Below, piece after piece: positions 1 to 7,138 of a stretch of DNA of 64,000 nucleotides. This DNA is from Polynucleobacter meluiroseus (GTDB lineage Bacteria > Pseudomonadota > Gammaproteobacteria > Burkholderiales > Burkholderiaceae): the NCBI GenBank assembly GCA_945879115.1, contig CAMDUR010000006.1:26135-90134 (forward strand), given 5' to 3'. The first letter of the stretch is position 1. Each line of letters starts with the position of its first letter. A program made the translations under genes and the position numbers. A model generated the notes under the pieces. It saw only the letters and a program-made list of their open reading frames with translations, was not told where the DNA came from and did no database searches.

Positions 1-318
1 ATCTAAGTCAAATGGCTTAGGTAAGTAATCATCTGCACCTGCATTGAGACCTTTAACACGATCCCCAACATCCGCTCTTGCCGTCAGAATTAAAACTGGT
101 ACAAAGTCTTTTCTGGATCTAATTTCTTGTAAAACTGACAAACCATCTCGCTTGGGTAAATTGAGATCCAAAATAACCAGCTTGTAATCATGATTAAGTA
201 ATTGTTGAGCAGCTTCGCTACCGTCCATTGCCAAAGTAACATCAAGCCCCATTTTTCTGAGCGCAGAGCCTAACCAAAGGGCTAATTCTTGAGTGTCTTC
301 AACAAGTAAAACTTTCAT
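1..318 (-). CDS. tctD: OmpR-family response regulator, TctD-like (partial, N-terminal receiver)
   Basis: Only the first 106 codons are inside the window; the gene runs off the left edge. They form a complete-looking receiver domain: the acidic pair E7-D8, the phospho-acceptor D51 in VILDLNLP, T79 and K101 in LPKPF. The ATG at 318 begins MKVLLVED, typical of OmpR/PhoB-type regulators, so a winged-helix DNA-binding domain is expected beyond the edge. It is divergent from a tctCBA transporter, the usual arrangement for TctD, which with the sensor TctE controls tricarboxylate uptake. The TctD assignment rests on this context; another OmpR-type regulator is possible. A sensor kinase, if present, lies outside the window. 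Confidence 0.85.
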   Translation of the reverse strand, partial: MKVLLVEDTQELALWLGSALRKMGLDVTLAMDGSEAAQQLLNHDYKLVILDLNLPKRDGLSVLQEIRSRKDFVPVLILTARADVGDRVKGLNAGADDYLPKPFDLD

Positions 319-339
319 TAGGGTAAAACCTTAGTCCTT

Positions 340-357
340 TTGACAGCCAATTGACAG
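340..357. promoter_or_regulatory. Direct repeat TTGACAG x2, candidate response-regulator operator
   Basis: The 7-mer TTGACAG occurs at 340-346 and again at 351-357, so the start-to-start spacing is 11 bases, about one helical turn. It lies in the divergent space between the response regulator and tctC. OmpR-family regulators characteristically bind tandem direct repeats with 10-11 base spacing. The repeats also resemble -35 hexamers, so one copy may serve a promoter. The operator role is inferred. Confidence 0.4.
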
Positions 358-445
358 TGGCTTTTGTAATGATCGAGTGGTCATAGCTATATGGCGGCAG
401 TTATTTAGCAATTTAACTAATTTATCAAATGAATGGGAGTTATCG

Positions 446-1426
446 ATGAAATTATCACGTAGAGATTTTCTATCATATAGCACTGCTTTAGGAGCAAGTG
501 GCTTATTGCCATTTAATGTTTTTGCACAAGTAAAACCACTCTTTGAAGCAATTAATATGTTTGTTCCAGCTGCACCGGGCGGCGGCTGGGATGGTACAGC
601 GCGGGCCATTGAAATAGCTGCTAAAGAGGCTGGCCTTGTAGGAGTCTTTCAATTTGAAAACGTTGGTGGGGCTGGTGGTATGGTAGGTCTTCCTCGTTTC
701 GTTAACCAACGCAAAGGTCAGGGTAATACATTGATGATCGGTGGCTCTGTAATGGTCGGTGCTGCGATTACAAATAAAAGTCCAGTCACCATGAAAGATG
801 TAACACCAATTGCAAAATTGACAGAAGAAGCTGGCGTGATTGCAGTACCTGTTGATGGCAAGATTAAAAACTGGAAGGACCTTGAGGCTGCATTTAAAGC
901 TAATCCAAAAGCAGTATCAGTTGCTGGCGGAAGTGCTGGTGGTACGGACCATCAATTGCTTGGTTTAATTATTAAGGCACTTGGTAAAAACCCAAGAGAT
1001 GCTGCTTATGTAGCTTTTGCTGGCGGTGGCCCTGCTAACGCTGCTATTTTGGGCGGTCAAGTCACTGCAGGTATTTCTGGATACTCCGAATTTGAAGAGC
1101 AGATCAAAGCTGGTCGTATGCGTGCGATTGCTGTTTCAGGTAACAAGCGTATCCCCGGCGTTGATGTACCAACACTAAAAGAGTTGGGTGTTAACGTGAC
1201 TGCAGCTAACTGGCGCGGTGTATTTGCTGCTCCTGGCATCAATGCACAGCAAAAAGCAGCTTTGGTGGATCTTGTAACTAAGATGCATGCGTCTAAGGGT
1301 TGGAAAGAAACTCTAGAGAAGAGAAAGTGGACTGATGTGTTCACAGCCGGCGATGCATTTGATGCACAAATCAAACAAAGCATTTCTGATACAGAAAGTG
1401 TCTTGAAAGAACTTGGTCTAGCATGA
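446..1426 (+). CDS. tctC: TctC/Bug-family tricarboxylate-binding periplasmic protein with Tat signal
   Basis: Solute-binding protein of a tripartite tricarboxylate transporter, 326 residues from the chosen ATG at 446. That start has a GGGAG Shine-Dalgarno 6 bases upstream and opens with MKLSRRDFL, a twin-arginine signal, then a hydrophobic stretch and FAQ as the likely cleavage site. The ATG at 377 would add 23 unrelated residues before the signal, so it is rejected. Family hallmarks are the FVPAAPGGGWDGTAR segment and the GGxAGGTDHQ region that contacts carboxylate ligands. The stop overlaps the start of tctB in ATGA, so the two are translationally coupled. The substrate (citrate, tricarballylate or another carboxylate) cannot be read from sequence. 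Confidence 0.9.
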   Translation: MKLSRRDFLSYSTALGASGLLPFNVFAQVKPLFEAINMFVPAAPGGGWDGTARAIEIAAKEAGLVGVFQFENVGGAGGMVGLPRFVNQRKGQGNTLMIGGSVMVGAAITNKSPVTMKDVTPIAKLTEEAGVIAVPVDGKIKNWKDLEAAFKANPKAVSVAGGSAGGTDHQLLGLIIKALGKNPRDAAYVAFAGGGPANAAILGGQVTAGISGYSEFEEQIKAGRMRAIAVSGNKRIPGVDVPTLKELGVNVTAANWRGVFAAPGINAQQKAALVDLVTKMHASKGWKETLEKRKWTDVFTAGDAFDAQIKQSISDTESVLKELGLA

Positions 1427-1887
1427 ATGCAAAAATTGTCTCCGGTTTATTGTTAGCTTTGTGTGCTGTTGGTATATGGCAAGCGACAATCATTCCTGAG
1501 TCAACAATGTACTCTGAGGTAGGGCCGATCTTGGCCCCCTCAGTAGTCATTGGCATTTTGACTCTATTAGGAATAATCTACTTATTCAACTCAATCAAAG
1601 GAAAGTCCCCGGACTGTATTGATACTGCTGATGAGGTTCCACTAGAGGGCGGCAATCGAAGAGTTTTTTATTTCCTGGCTTCAGGTATGTTATTTATTCT
1701 ATTGATCAAGCCAATTGGTTTTATTCTTCCGGCCACTATATGTGGCGTTGGTGTTGCAAGATCATTTGATGCTGCATTCAATGCCAAAACATTTTTGATA
1801 TGCGGATCGATTGCATTAGTTTTTTGGGGTCTATTTTCTGCACTATTAGGCGTTGATTTAGGACCGATGTTTAAATTACCTTTCTAA
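1423..1887 (+). CDS. tctB: Tripartite tricarboxylate transporter small membrane subunit TctB
   Basis: A 154-residue hydrophobic protein with about four membrane segments (roughly residues 5-25, 35-55, 80-100 and 120-145), the size and topology of TctB. It sits between tctC and tctA, overlapping tctC by 4 bases and ending 7 bases before tctA. In the family, the small subunit pairs with TctA to form the sodium- or proton-driven permease. TctB sequences are poorly conserved, so the assignment relies on length, topology and position. Confidence 0.88.
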   Translation: MNAKIVSGLLLALCAVGIWQATIIPESTMYSEVGPILAPSVVIGILTLLGIIYLFNSIKGKSPDCIDTADEVPLEGGNRRVFYFLASGMLFILLIKPIGFILPATICGVGVARSFDAAFNAKTFLICGSIALVFWGLFSALLGVDLGPMFKLPF

Positions 1888-1894
1888 GAAAATT

Positions 1895-3403
1895 ATGGAA
1901 TCATTTGAATCACTAATGCAAGGCTTCACCGTTGCATTACAACCAATGACTTTGCTTTACGGCTTTCTTGGTTGTTTAGTTGGAACGCTTATTGGAGTTT
2001 TGCCTGGTATTGGGCCAGCATTAACAATAGCGCTCTTACTACCACTTACTTTTAAAGTTCCTGCAACAGCGATGTTTGTATTGTTTGCTGGCATTTACTA
2101 TGGTGCTATGTATGGTGGATCAACAACATCAATCTTGCTAAACACACCGGGCGAATCAGCAACTATCGTTACTTCATTAGAAGGTAACAAGATGGCCAGA
2201 AAAGGCCGTGCTGGCCCAGCATTAGCAACCGCAGCAATTGGTAGCTTTATTGCTGGAACAATTGGCACAATCGCACTGACCTTTTTTGCACCTATTGTTG
2301 TTGATGTTGCTTTAGCCTTTGGGCCTGCGGAATATTTCAGCTTAATGGTTCTAGCACTCATCATGGTTTCGGCTGTTCTTGGAAATTCTGCTTTAAGAGG
2401 TTTAATTAGTTTATTTGCCGGCTTACTTTTTGGCTTGGTAGGTATTGATCTGCAAACAGGTCAAGCAAGATTTACTTTTGGGCAGCCAGAACTTCTTGAT
2501 GGCATTGAAGTCACTATTGCTGCAGTTGGTCTTTTTGCAATAGGCGAAGCCTTATATTTGGCATGGCAAGGAAAGGAGAGTAAAAACTCGGAGGTATTAA
2601 AAGTTTCTGGCAGTCTGTGGCTTAGCAAAGAAGACTGGAAGCGATCCTGGAAACCATGGATACGTGGTGCCTTTTTTGGATTTCCTATTGGCGCTATGCC
2701 AGCTGGTGGGGCAGAATTACCTACGCTACTGTCTTACTACACAGAGAAAAAACTTTCAAAGAACCCCGAAGAATTTGGTCATGGGGCTATTGAGGGTGTT
2801 GCTGGGCCAGAGGCCGCAAACAATGCGGCAGCTGCCGGGGTATTAATGCCTTTACTCACATTAGGCATCCCCACTTCAGCAACGGCAGCGATCATGTTGT
2901 CGGCTTTTGAGTCTTATGGTATCCAGGTGGGGCCTCAACTCTTTACTCAGCAAAGTGGTTTAGTTTGGACTCTTATTGCCAGCTTATACATAGGTAATGT
3001 GATTTTGTTAATACTTAATTTACCGTTGGTTGGCTTGTGGGTCAAATTACTTAAGATTCCTCCGCCATGGTTATACGCTGGCATTATTGTTATTTCATCA
3101 GCGGGTGTTTATGGTTCGAGTAATTCAGCGTTTGATGTAGGCTTGCTATTTTTCTTTGGTTTACTCGGCTTTGTCATGCGTCGCTATGATTTTCCAGCTG
3201 CCCCCATGATTATTGGTCTTATCTTAGGCCCGATGGCCGAGCAATCAATGCGTCAAGCGATGACTATTAGTCAGGGACAATGGGATACTTTTTTCACTCG
3301 ACCAATTTCTGGCTCAATTATGGTGATTGCAATAACTTTATTGGTCTTACCACCAATAATTAAGTTATTAAAAGTCAAACGCATTGGCAATGCTATTTGT
3401 TAA
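1895..3403 (+). CDS. tctA: Tripartite tricarboxylate transporter large membrane subunit TctA
   Basis: The 502-residue TctA permease, normal family length, with about 11-12 membrane segments. Two conserved glycine-rich stretches are visible: [19 protein letters not shown] near residues 34-52, and the [18 protein letters not shown] region near 70-90. A second half-repeat carries PAGGAELPT and the [15 protein letters not shown] segment near 300-312, followed by [14 protein letters not shown]. This subunit forms the transport path; TctC delivers the carboxylate. It is cotranscribed with tctC and tctB upstream and a second binding protein downstream. Confidence 0.95.
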   Translation: MESFESLMQGFTVALQPMTLLYGFLGCLVGTLIGVLPGIGPALTIALLLPLTFKVPATAMFVLFAGIYYGAMYGGSTTSILLNTPGESATIVTSLEGNKMARKGRAGPALATAAIGSFIAGTIGTIALTFFAPIVVDVALAFGPAEYFSLMVLALIMVSAVLGNSALRGLISLFAGLLFGLVGIDLQTGQARFTFGQPELLDGIEVTIAAVGLFAIGEALYLAWQGKESKNSEVLKVSGSLWLSKEDWKRSWKPWIRGAFFGFPIGAMPAGGAELPTLLSYYTEKKLSKNPEEFGHGAIEGVAGPEAANNAAAAGVLMPLLTLGIPTSATAAIMLSAFESYGIQVGPQLFTQQSGLVWTLIASLYIGNVILLILNLPLVGLWVKLLKIPPPWLYAGIIVISSAGVYGSSNSAFDVGLLFFFGLLGFVMRRYDFPAAPMIIGLILGPMAEQSMRQAMTISQGQWDTFFTRPISGSIMVIAITLLVLPPIIKLLKVKRIGNAIC

Positions 3404-3424
3404 TTTTTTAATTTAGGGAAAACC

Positions 3425-4384
3425 ATGTTCAAAAAAACTTTAGCCTGCTTCCTCCTTCTAAGTAGTAGCTTTTCTTACGCTGCTTACCCAGAAAAGTCGA
3501 TTAGATTTGTAGTCCCATTTGCAACTGGTGGTACTTCAGAGATTATTGCCAGATCGATTGCTAATAGCTTAAGTAGCCAACTGGGACAGTCAGTTTATGT
3601 TGAAAATAAACCAGGCGCAGGCGGTAATATTGCTATGGAGGAGGTTAAGAGAGCCACTCCAGATGGATACACGATTATCTTAGGTCACGTTGGAACATTG
3701 GCTGCCAATCCAACTTTATTTGGCTCTAAATTACCCTATGATGCTAATAAAGATTTTGTTCCAATTACTTTGATTGCCAAAGTGCCTAATGTGATTGCTG
3801 TTGGAAAAACAAGTGGGATTAAAAATCTTGCCGATCTAATTGCTCAAGCCAAGAAAAATCCCAATAAAATTAGTTATGGCTCAGCTGGCAATGGTAGCGC
3901 CGGTCACCTCGCAATGGAATATTTTGCATCTGAGGCAGGTATTGATTTAATGCATGTTCCTTACAAAGGCTCTGGCCCAATGCTTGCGGACTTAATTGGA
4001 GGACACACTATGGCTACTTTTAATGGATTACCATCTCTTGTTGGGCAAATTAAAGGTGGGACACTGATTCCATTAGCGGTTGGGTCAGCAACAAGATCTT
4101 CCTTTCTTCCTAATGTTCCTACAATTGCAGAGAGTGGTTACAAAAATTTTGAAACATCCCAATGGTATGGCGTCTTAGCTCCGGCTGGAACATCTAAAGA
4201 GATCATTAGTAAACTACAAAAAGAAATTTCTATCGCCCTTAAATCCAAAGAAGGAACAAAGCGCATGGTTGATGATGGTGCTTCACTGGTGGGGAATACT
4301 CCAGAGGAATTTTCTAAATTCATCAAGGAAGAACAAGATCGCTGGGGGAAAGTTATCACCAAAGCGAAAATAACAATTGATTAA
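3425..4384 (+). CDS. Second Bug/TctC-family solute-binding protein (Sec signal)
   Basis: A 319-residue periplasmic binding protein of the Bug family. MFKKTLACFLLLSSSFSYA is a Sec-type signal peptide cut before AYPEKSIRFVVPF. Hallmarks are the GGTSEIIARSIA and VENKPGAGGNIA segments near residues 35-70 and the GSAGNGSAGHLAMEYF segment near 155-170, with YKGSGP following. It follows tctA by 21 bases and ends just before a terminator, so it is the last gene of the tct operon. It differs clearly from the Tat-exported TctC upstream. Either it offers the same permease a second ligand, or it is an orphan Bug protein used for sensing. Confidence 0.88.
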   Translation: MFKKTLACFLLLSSSFSYAAYPEKSIRFVVPFATGGTSEIIARSIANSLSSQLGQSVYVENKPGAGGNIAMEEVKRATPDGYTIILGHVGTLAANPTLFGSKLPYDANKDFVPITLIAKVPNVIAVGKTSGIKNLADLIAQAKKNPNKISYGSAGNGSAGHLAMEYFASEAGIDLMHVPYKGSGPMLADLIGGHTMATFNGLPSLVGQIKGGTLIPLAVGSATRSSFLPNVPTIAESGYKNFETSQWYGVLAPAGTSKEIISKLQKEISIALKSKEGTKRMVDDGASLVGNTPEEFSKFIKEEQDRWGKVITKAKITID

Positions 4385-4402
4385 TTAATGGTTATTTGAT
4401 GT

Positions 4403-4429
4403 AAAAGCCCTGATGCCGGGGCTTTTTTT
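4403..4429 (+). terminator. Rho-independent terminator of the tct operon
   Basis: AAAAGCCC at 4403-4410 pairs with GGGCTTTT at 4419-4426 around an 8-base loop, and the T run continues to 4429. It lies 19 bases after the stop of the second binding protein and closes the tct operon before the chromate transporter genes. Confidence 0.85.
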
Positions 4430-4518
4430 ATTCAAGATTTATTTGAATTTGAATTCTTTTTTTATATCGATAAAAATAGTATTGTTTAGTTGTCTTATTA
4501 AAAATTTAGGATTCCCTC

Positions 4519-5076
4519 GTGAATAAACAACGCCCTCAATCTCTTAAAGAAATATTCTGGAGATTTTCTTGGTTATCATTACAGGGCTTCGGTGGAGTTT
4601 TTCCAGTAGCTCAAAGAGAGCTTGTTGAAAAATATCACTGGTTAACTAAAGAAGAATTTGTTGAAGATTGGGCTGTTGCTCAAGTTATGCCTGGTCCTAA
4701 TGTTGTTAATTTGGGACTTATCATTGGCAGCCGTTTTTTTGGCATCAAGGGTGGATTGGCGGCCTTATTTGGCTTGATTATTTTTCCTTTTATTCTAGTC
4801 ATTACTTTGATTTTTCTTTACTCAAGCATTAGTCATAACCCCCATGTTATCGGTGGCCTAAGAGGTATGGCTGCGGTTACAGCAGGAATGATTGCGGGTT
4901 CATCCTTAAAACTTGCTAGCACTTTTAAGAGTCACCCCCTTAAAAGTCCACTATGTTGGCTTATTGTGATTGCATGCCTTATATGTGTTACTTATTTAAA
5001 GTTGCAACTTATTTATGCGCTTCTGATTTTTGGGTTAAGTACCGTTTATTTAACTTATAAAAAAATTCCATCATGA
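4519..5076 (+). CDS. chrA: Short-chain chromate transporter, first half (CHR domain)
   Basis: A 185-residue membrane protein with one CHR domain. The signature FxxLSLQGFGGVFP segment near residues 15-30 and QVMPGPNVVNLGLIIGSRF near 56-74 are typical, followed by several membrane helices. In the CHR superfamily, two half-size proteins encoded side by side do the job of one long two-domain ChrA, exporting chromate. The start is GTG at 4519 with TAGGA upstream. It overlaps the second half by 4 bases (ATGA). Whether chromate or another anion such as sulfate is the real substrate cannot be read here. Confidence 0.88.
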   Translation: MNKQRPQSLKEIFWRFSWLSLQGFGGVFPVAQRELVEKYHWLTKEEFVEDWAVAQVMPGPNVVNLGLIIGSRFFGIKGGLAALFGLIIFPFILVITLIFLYSSISHNPHVIGGLRGMAAVTAGMIAGSSLKLASTFKSHPLKSPLCWLIVIACLICVTYLKLQLIYALLIFGLSTVYLTYKKIPS

Positions 5077-5657
5077 TGACTATGAGCTTAAATGATTGGT
5101 TGAGTTTATTTCTAAATATGGCATCTTTTTCTTTGATGGCAGTTGGTGGAGTTATTACCTTGGCTCCAGAAATGCAAAGATTTTTGGTACTTGAAAAAAT
5201 CTGGATTAATGACCTCCAGTTTAACGCCTCTATTGCCATTGCGCAGTCAGCACCAGGCCCCAATTTATTGTTTGTAGCTTTGTTTGGATGGCATGTTGGC
5301 ATCAACTCAACTTCGGAGTTATATCTTCAACCTTTACTGGGGATAGTGGGTGCATTAATTTCTTTAACAGGTCTTCTCATACCCAGCACTACTCTCACAT
5401 TTTTTGCTGCAAGATGGGCTCAAAAAAATAAAAATTTGAAGTCTGTAAAAGCATTTAAACAAGGAATGACGCCAATTGTTATTAGCTTGTTATTAGCCAC
5501 CTGCTGGTTATTAGTCAGCCCTCAACGAAATATTCAACTTGATTGGCCGCTTATCTTATTGGCAAGTCTGATTATGATTTTCATATTAAAAACAAAAGTT
5601 CATATTCTATGGTTGTTAGCAATTGGTGCAATATTAGGTGCCTGTGGGCTTATTTAA
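5073..5657 (+). CDS. chrA: Short-chain chromate transporter, second half (CHR domain)
   Basis: A 194-residue partner of the preceding gene. It carries the second CHR motif version: MAVGGVITLAPEMQRFLV near residues 20-37 and IAIAQSAPGPNLLFVALFGW near 53-72, then four or more membrane helices. Tandem ATG codons at 5073 and 5076 overlap the upstream stop; either may be used. The two halves are expected to have opposite membrane orientation and assemble as a heterodimer, as is known for paired short CHR proteins. No regulator gene is adjacent. Confidence 0.87.
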   Translation: MMTMSLNDWLSLFLNMASFSLMAVGGVITLAPEMQRFLVLEKIWINDLQFNASIAIAQSAPGPNLLFVALFGWHVGINSTSELYLQPLLGIVGALISLTGLLIPSTTLTFFAARWAQKNKNLKSVKAFKQGMTPIVISLLLATCWLLVSPQRNIQLDWPLILLASLIMIFILKTKVHILWLLAIGAILGACGLI

Positions 5658-5772
5658 AATCATTAGTTTTATCATTATTTATATGATGACTATTAATCAT
5701 GGAATACTTGTGTAACTAACCAGTTAAATCTGTATTAGAAAGATTCCAATAAACAATAAGACCAATGGTAAA

Positions 5773-5800
5773 TAAAAAACCCACTCCTAAGAATGGGTTT
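5773..5800 (-). terminator. Rho-independent terminator of the porin gene
   Basis: On the minus strand, AAACCCA (5800-5794) pairs with TGGGTTT (5783-5777) around a 10-base loop and is followed by further T residues. It lies about 50 bases after the porin stop. The remaining space from 5658 to 5849 shows no gene. Confidence 0.8.
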
Positions 5801-5849
5801 CAATACAGCTAGTCAAAGACTAATTCTAACTTGCTAGGCCAGCTTCAAA

Positions 5850-6896
5850 TTAGAACTTGTGGAATAAACCAATTGTTGTAACTTTTTGATCGCCAGTGTT
5901 GCCACCGTCTTTGTCATAGTCAGCGTAACCAACATAAGCAGCAGTACGCTTGCTCAAGTTGTATACAGCCATCAAACCGTAGCCGTCACCGTCTACTTTA
6001 GTAAGACCAGCTGTACCATTGGCGTCATCTTTCACATAGTGAGCTTTAAGATCAATTGCGCCCATATTGTAGTTAACAGAAAACATTGTTTGGTTTGCTT
6101 CTCTTACGCCTTGCTCATTTTGAGCATAGTGAGCACCAACAGTTACCGCGCCAAATGTTGCACGGGCGCCAAAGAAAGTTGTCTCTAAGTCATCTGTAGC
6201 TACTTGAGTAACTGTGCCTTTACCAACACCAAAGCTATAGTTTTTCCAAACATAAGAAACAGCATAGCTGTTCAATGTCTTTGCGCCGTCAACTGTTTCA
6301 TTAGATGTGTTCTCGGCGCCGTTTGAGTATGAATATGTCGCCTTAAAACCATTGAATGTTGGTGTTGCATATTTATAAATCTGTGCGTAACGATCACCAA
6401 CTTGCGTGTTCATGTGTAGGTTGTCTGACAAGTTATAAACCTGACCTAAACCTTCTAAGTCCTTGATTGAGTCATTTTGACGACCAACTGAGAAAGTACC
6501 AAATTGTTTTGTTTCAATACCAACGTGTGCCTGACGGTTGAAAGTTGATTGCTTTGTTGTTGATGTTGATGTGTATACTAATGGTGAACCAGCTGCAGTT
6601 GTAGTTGTGGTTGTTGCTGTACCACCACCTAATTCGCCAGACATTGACAAGTCACCTTCTAGTCTGAAGAAAACCTTGTTACCACCACCAATATCTTCAG
6701 AACCAGTAAAACCTAAATTGGTTGTACCCAAGAAATCTTGTGAGCGGCTTTGGAATTGTGCAGCTACATCATTACCATTTTCTTTGTATGAGTTGTTTGA
6801 AGCGCCAACTGCGCCATAAACAGTCACTGATGACTGAGCTTGAGCTGTACCAGCAACCATTGCTAGTGCTGCTGTTGCGATTAATAATTTTTTCAT
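5850..6896 (-). CDS. Gram-negative trimeric porin (Omp32/GBP family)
   Basis: A 348-residue outer-membrane porin of the betaproteobacterial type. MKKLLIATAALAMVAGTAQA is a Sec signal peptide, followed by QSSVTVYGAVGAS, the standard first beta strand. Alternating-residue strands recur throughout, with FRLEGDL, VGRQND and a final GLFHKF ending in phenylalanine, which the BAM assembly complex recognises. A threonine-rich stretch at residues 92-118 fits an exposed loop. A GGAG Shine-Dalgarno precedes the ATG and a terminator follows. Such porins allow general diffusion of small anionic or neutral solutes; the specific preference is unknown. Confidence 0.93.
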   Translation of the reverse strand: MKKLLIATAALAMVAGTAQAQSSVTVYGAVGASNNSYKENGNDVAAQFQSRSQDFLGTTNLGFTGSEDIGGGNKVFFRLEGDLSMSGELGGGTATTTTTTAAGSPLVYTSTSTTKQSTFNRQAHVGIETKQFGTFSVGRQNDSIKDLEGLGQVYNLSDNLHMNTQVGDRYAQIYKYATPTFNGFKATYSYSNGAENTSNETVDGAKTLNSYAVSYVWKNYSFGVGKGTVTQVATDDLETTFFGARATFGAVTVGAHYAQNEQGVREANQTMFSVNYNMGAIDLKAHYVKDDANGTAGLTKVDGDGYGLMAVYNLSKRTAAYVGYADYDKDGGNTGDQKVTTIGLFHKF

Positions 6897-6925
6897 TCGT
6901 AAATCTCCAAAAATGTGAAATAAAC

Positions 6926-6945
6926 GTACCTAGTTCTCTAGGGAC
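6926..6945 (-). promoter_or_regulatory. Hairpin in the porin mRNA leader
   Basis: CCTAG at 6929-6933 pairs with CTAGG at 6938-6942 around TTCT, and outer GT/AC pairs extend it with one mismatch. It lies 30-50 bases upstream of the porin start. Stable leader hairpins in porin mRNAs can protect the message or expose small-RNA targets; that role is inferred. Confidence 0.3.
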
Positions 6946-7039
6946 TTAGTCATACTGCTACATGAGTATTGCCCTGCATGTGTGCTTGTGGGTCTAAGGC
7001 ACTTTATTTCTGTCGATTTTTAGAACTTTTCGTTGTAGT

Positions 7040-7055
7040 GTTGCATCTGTGCAAC
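7040..7055. promoter_or_regulatory. Palindrome GTTGCA-N4-TGCAAC between porin and Sel1 gene
   Basis: A perfect 6+4+6 dyad in the 242-base divergent space between the porin (minus) and the Sel1-repeat gene (plus). Its size suits a dimeric helix-turn-helix regulator. I could not place a convincing promoter next to it on either strand, so its role is open. Confidence 0.3.
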
Positions 7056-7138
7056 AAACTAAATTCTTTTCCCTGTATTTCAAGAGAAATTAGGTGTTAA
7101 ATACATATTAACCCTAACACTTCTAGTGGATTTGTCAC

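Noticed and set aside
331..709. Two minus-strand frames opposite tctC (331-609 and 503-709)
   Set aside because: They lie across the regulatory region and the strong tctC gene, resemble no family and lack plausible starts.
5658..5849. Possible small gene between the chromate transporter and the porin
   Set aside because: No frame with a start, ribosome site and credible product is visible; the porin terminator accounts for the structure.
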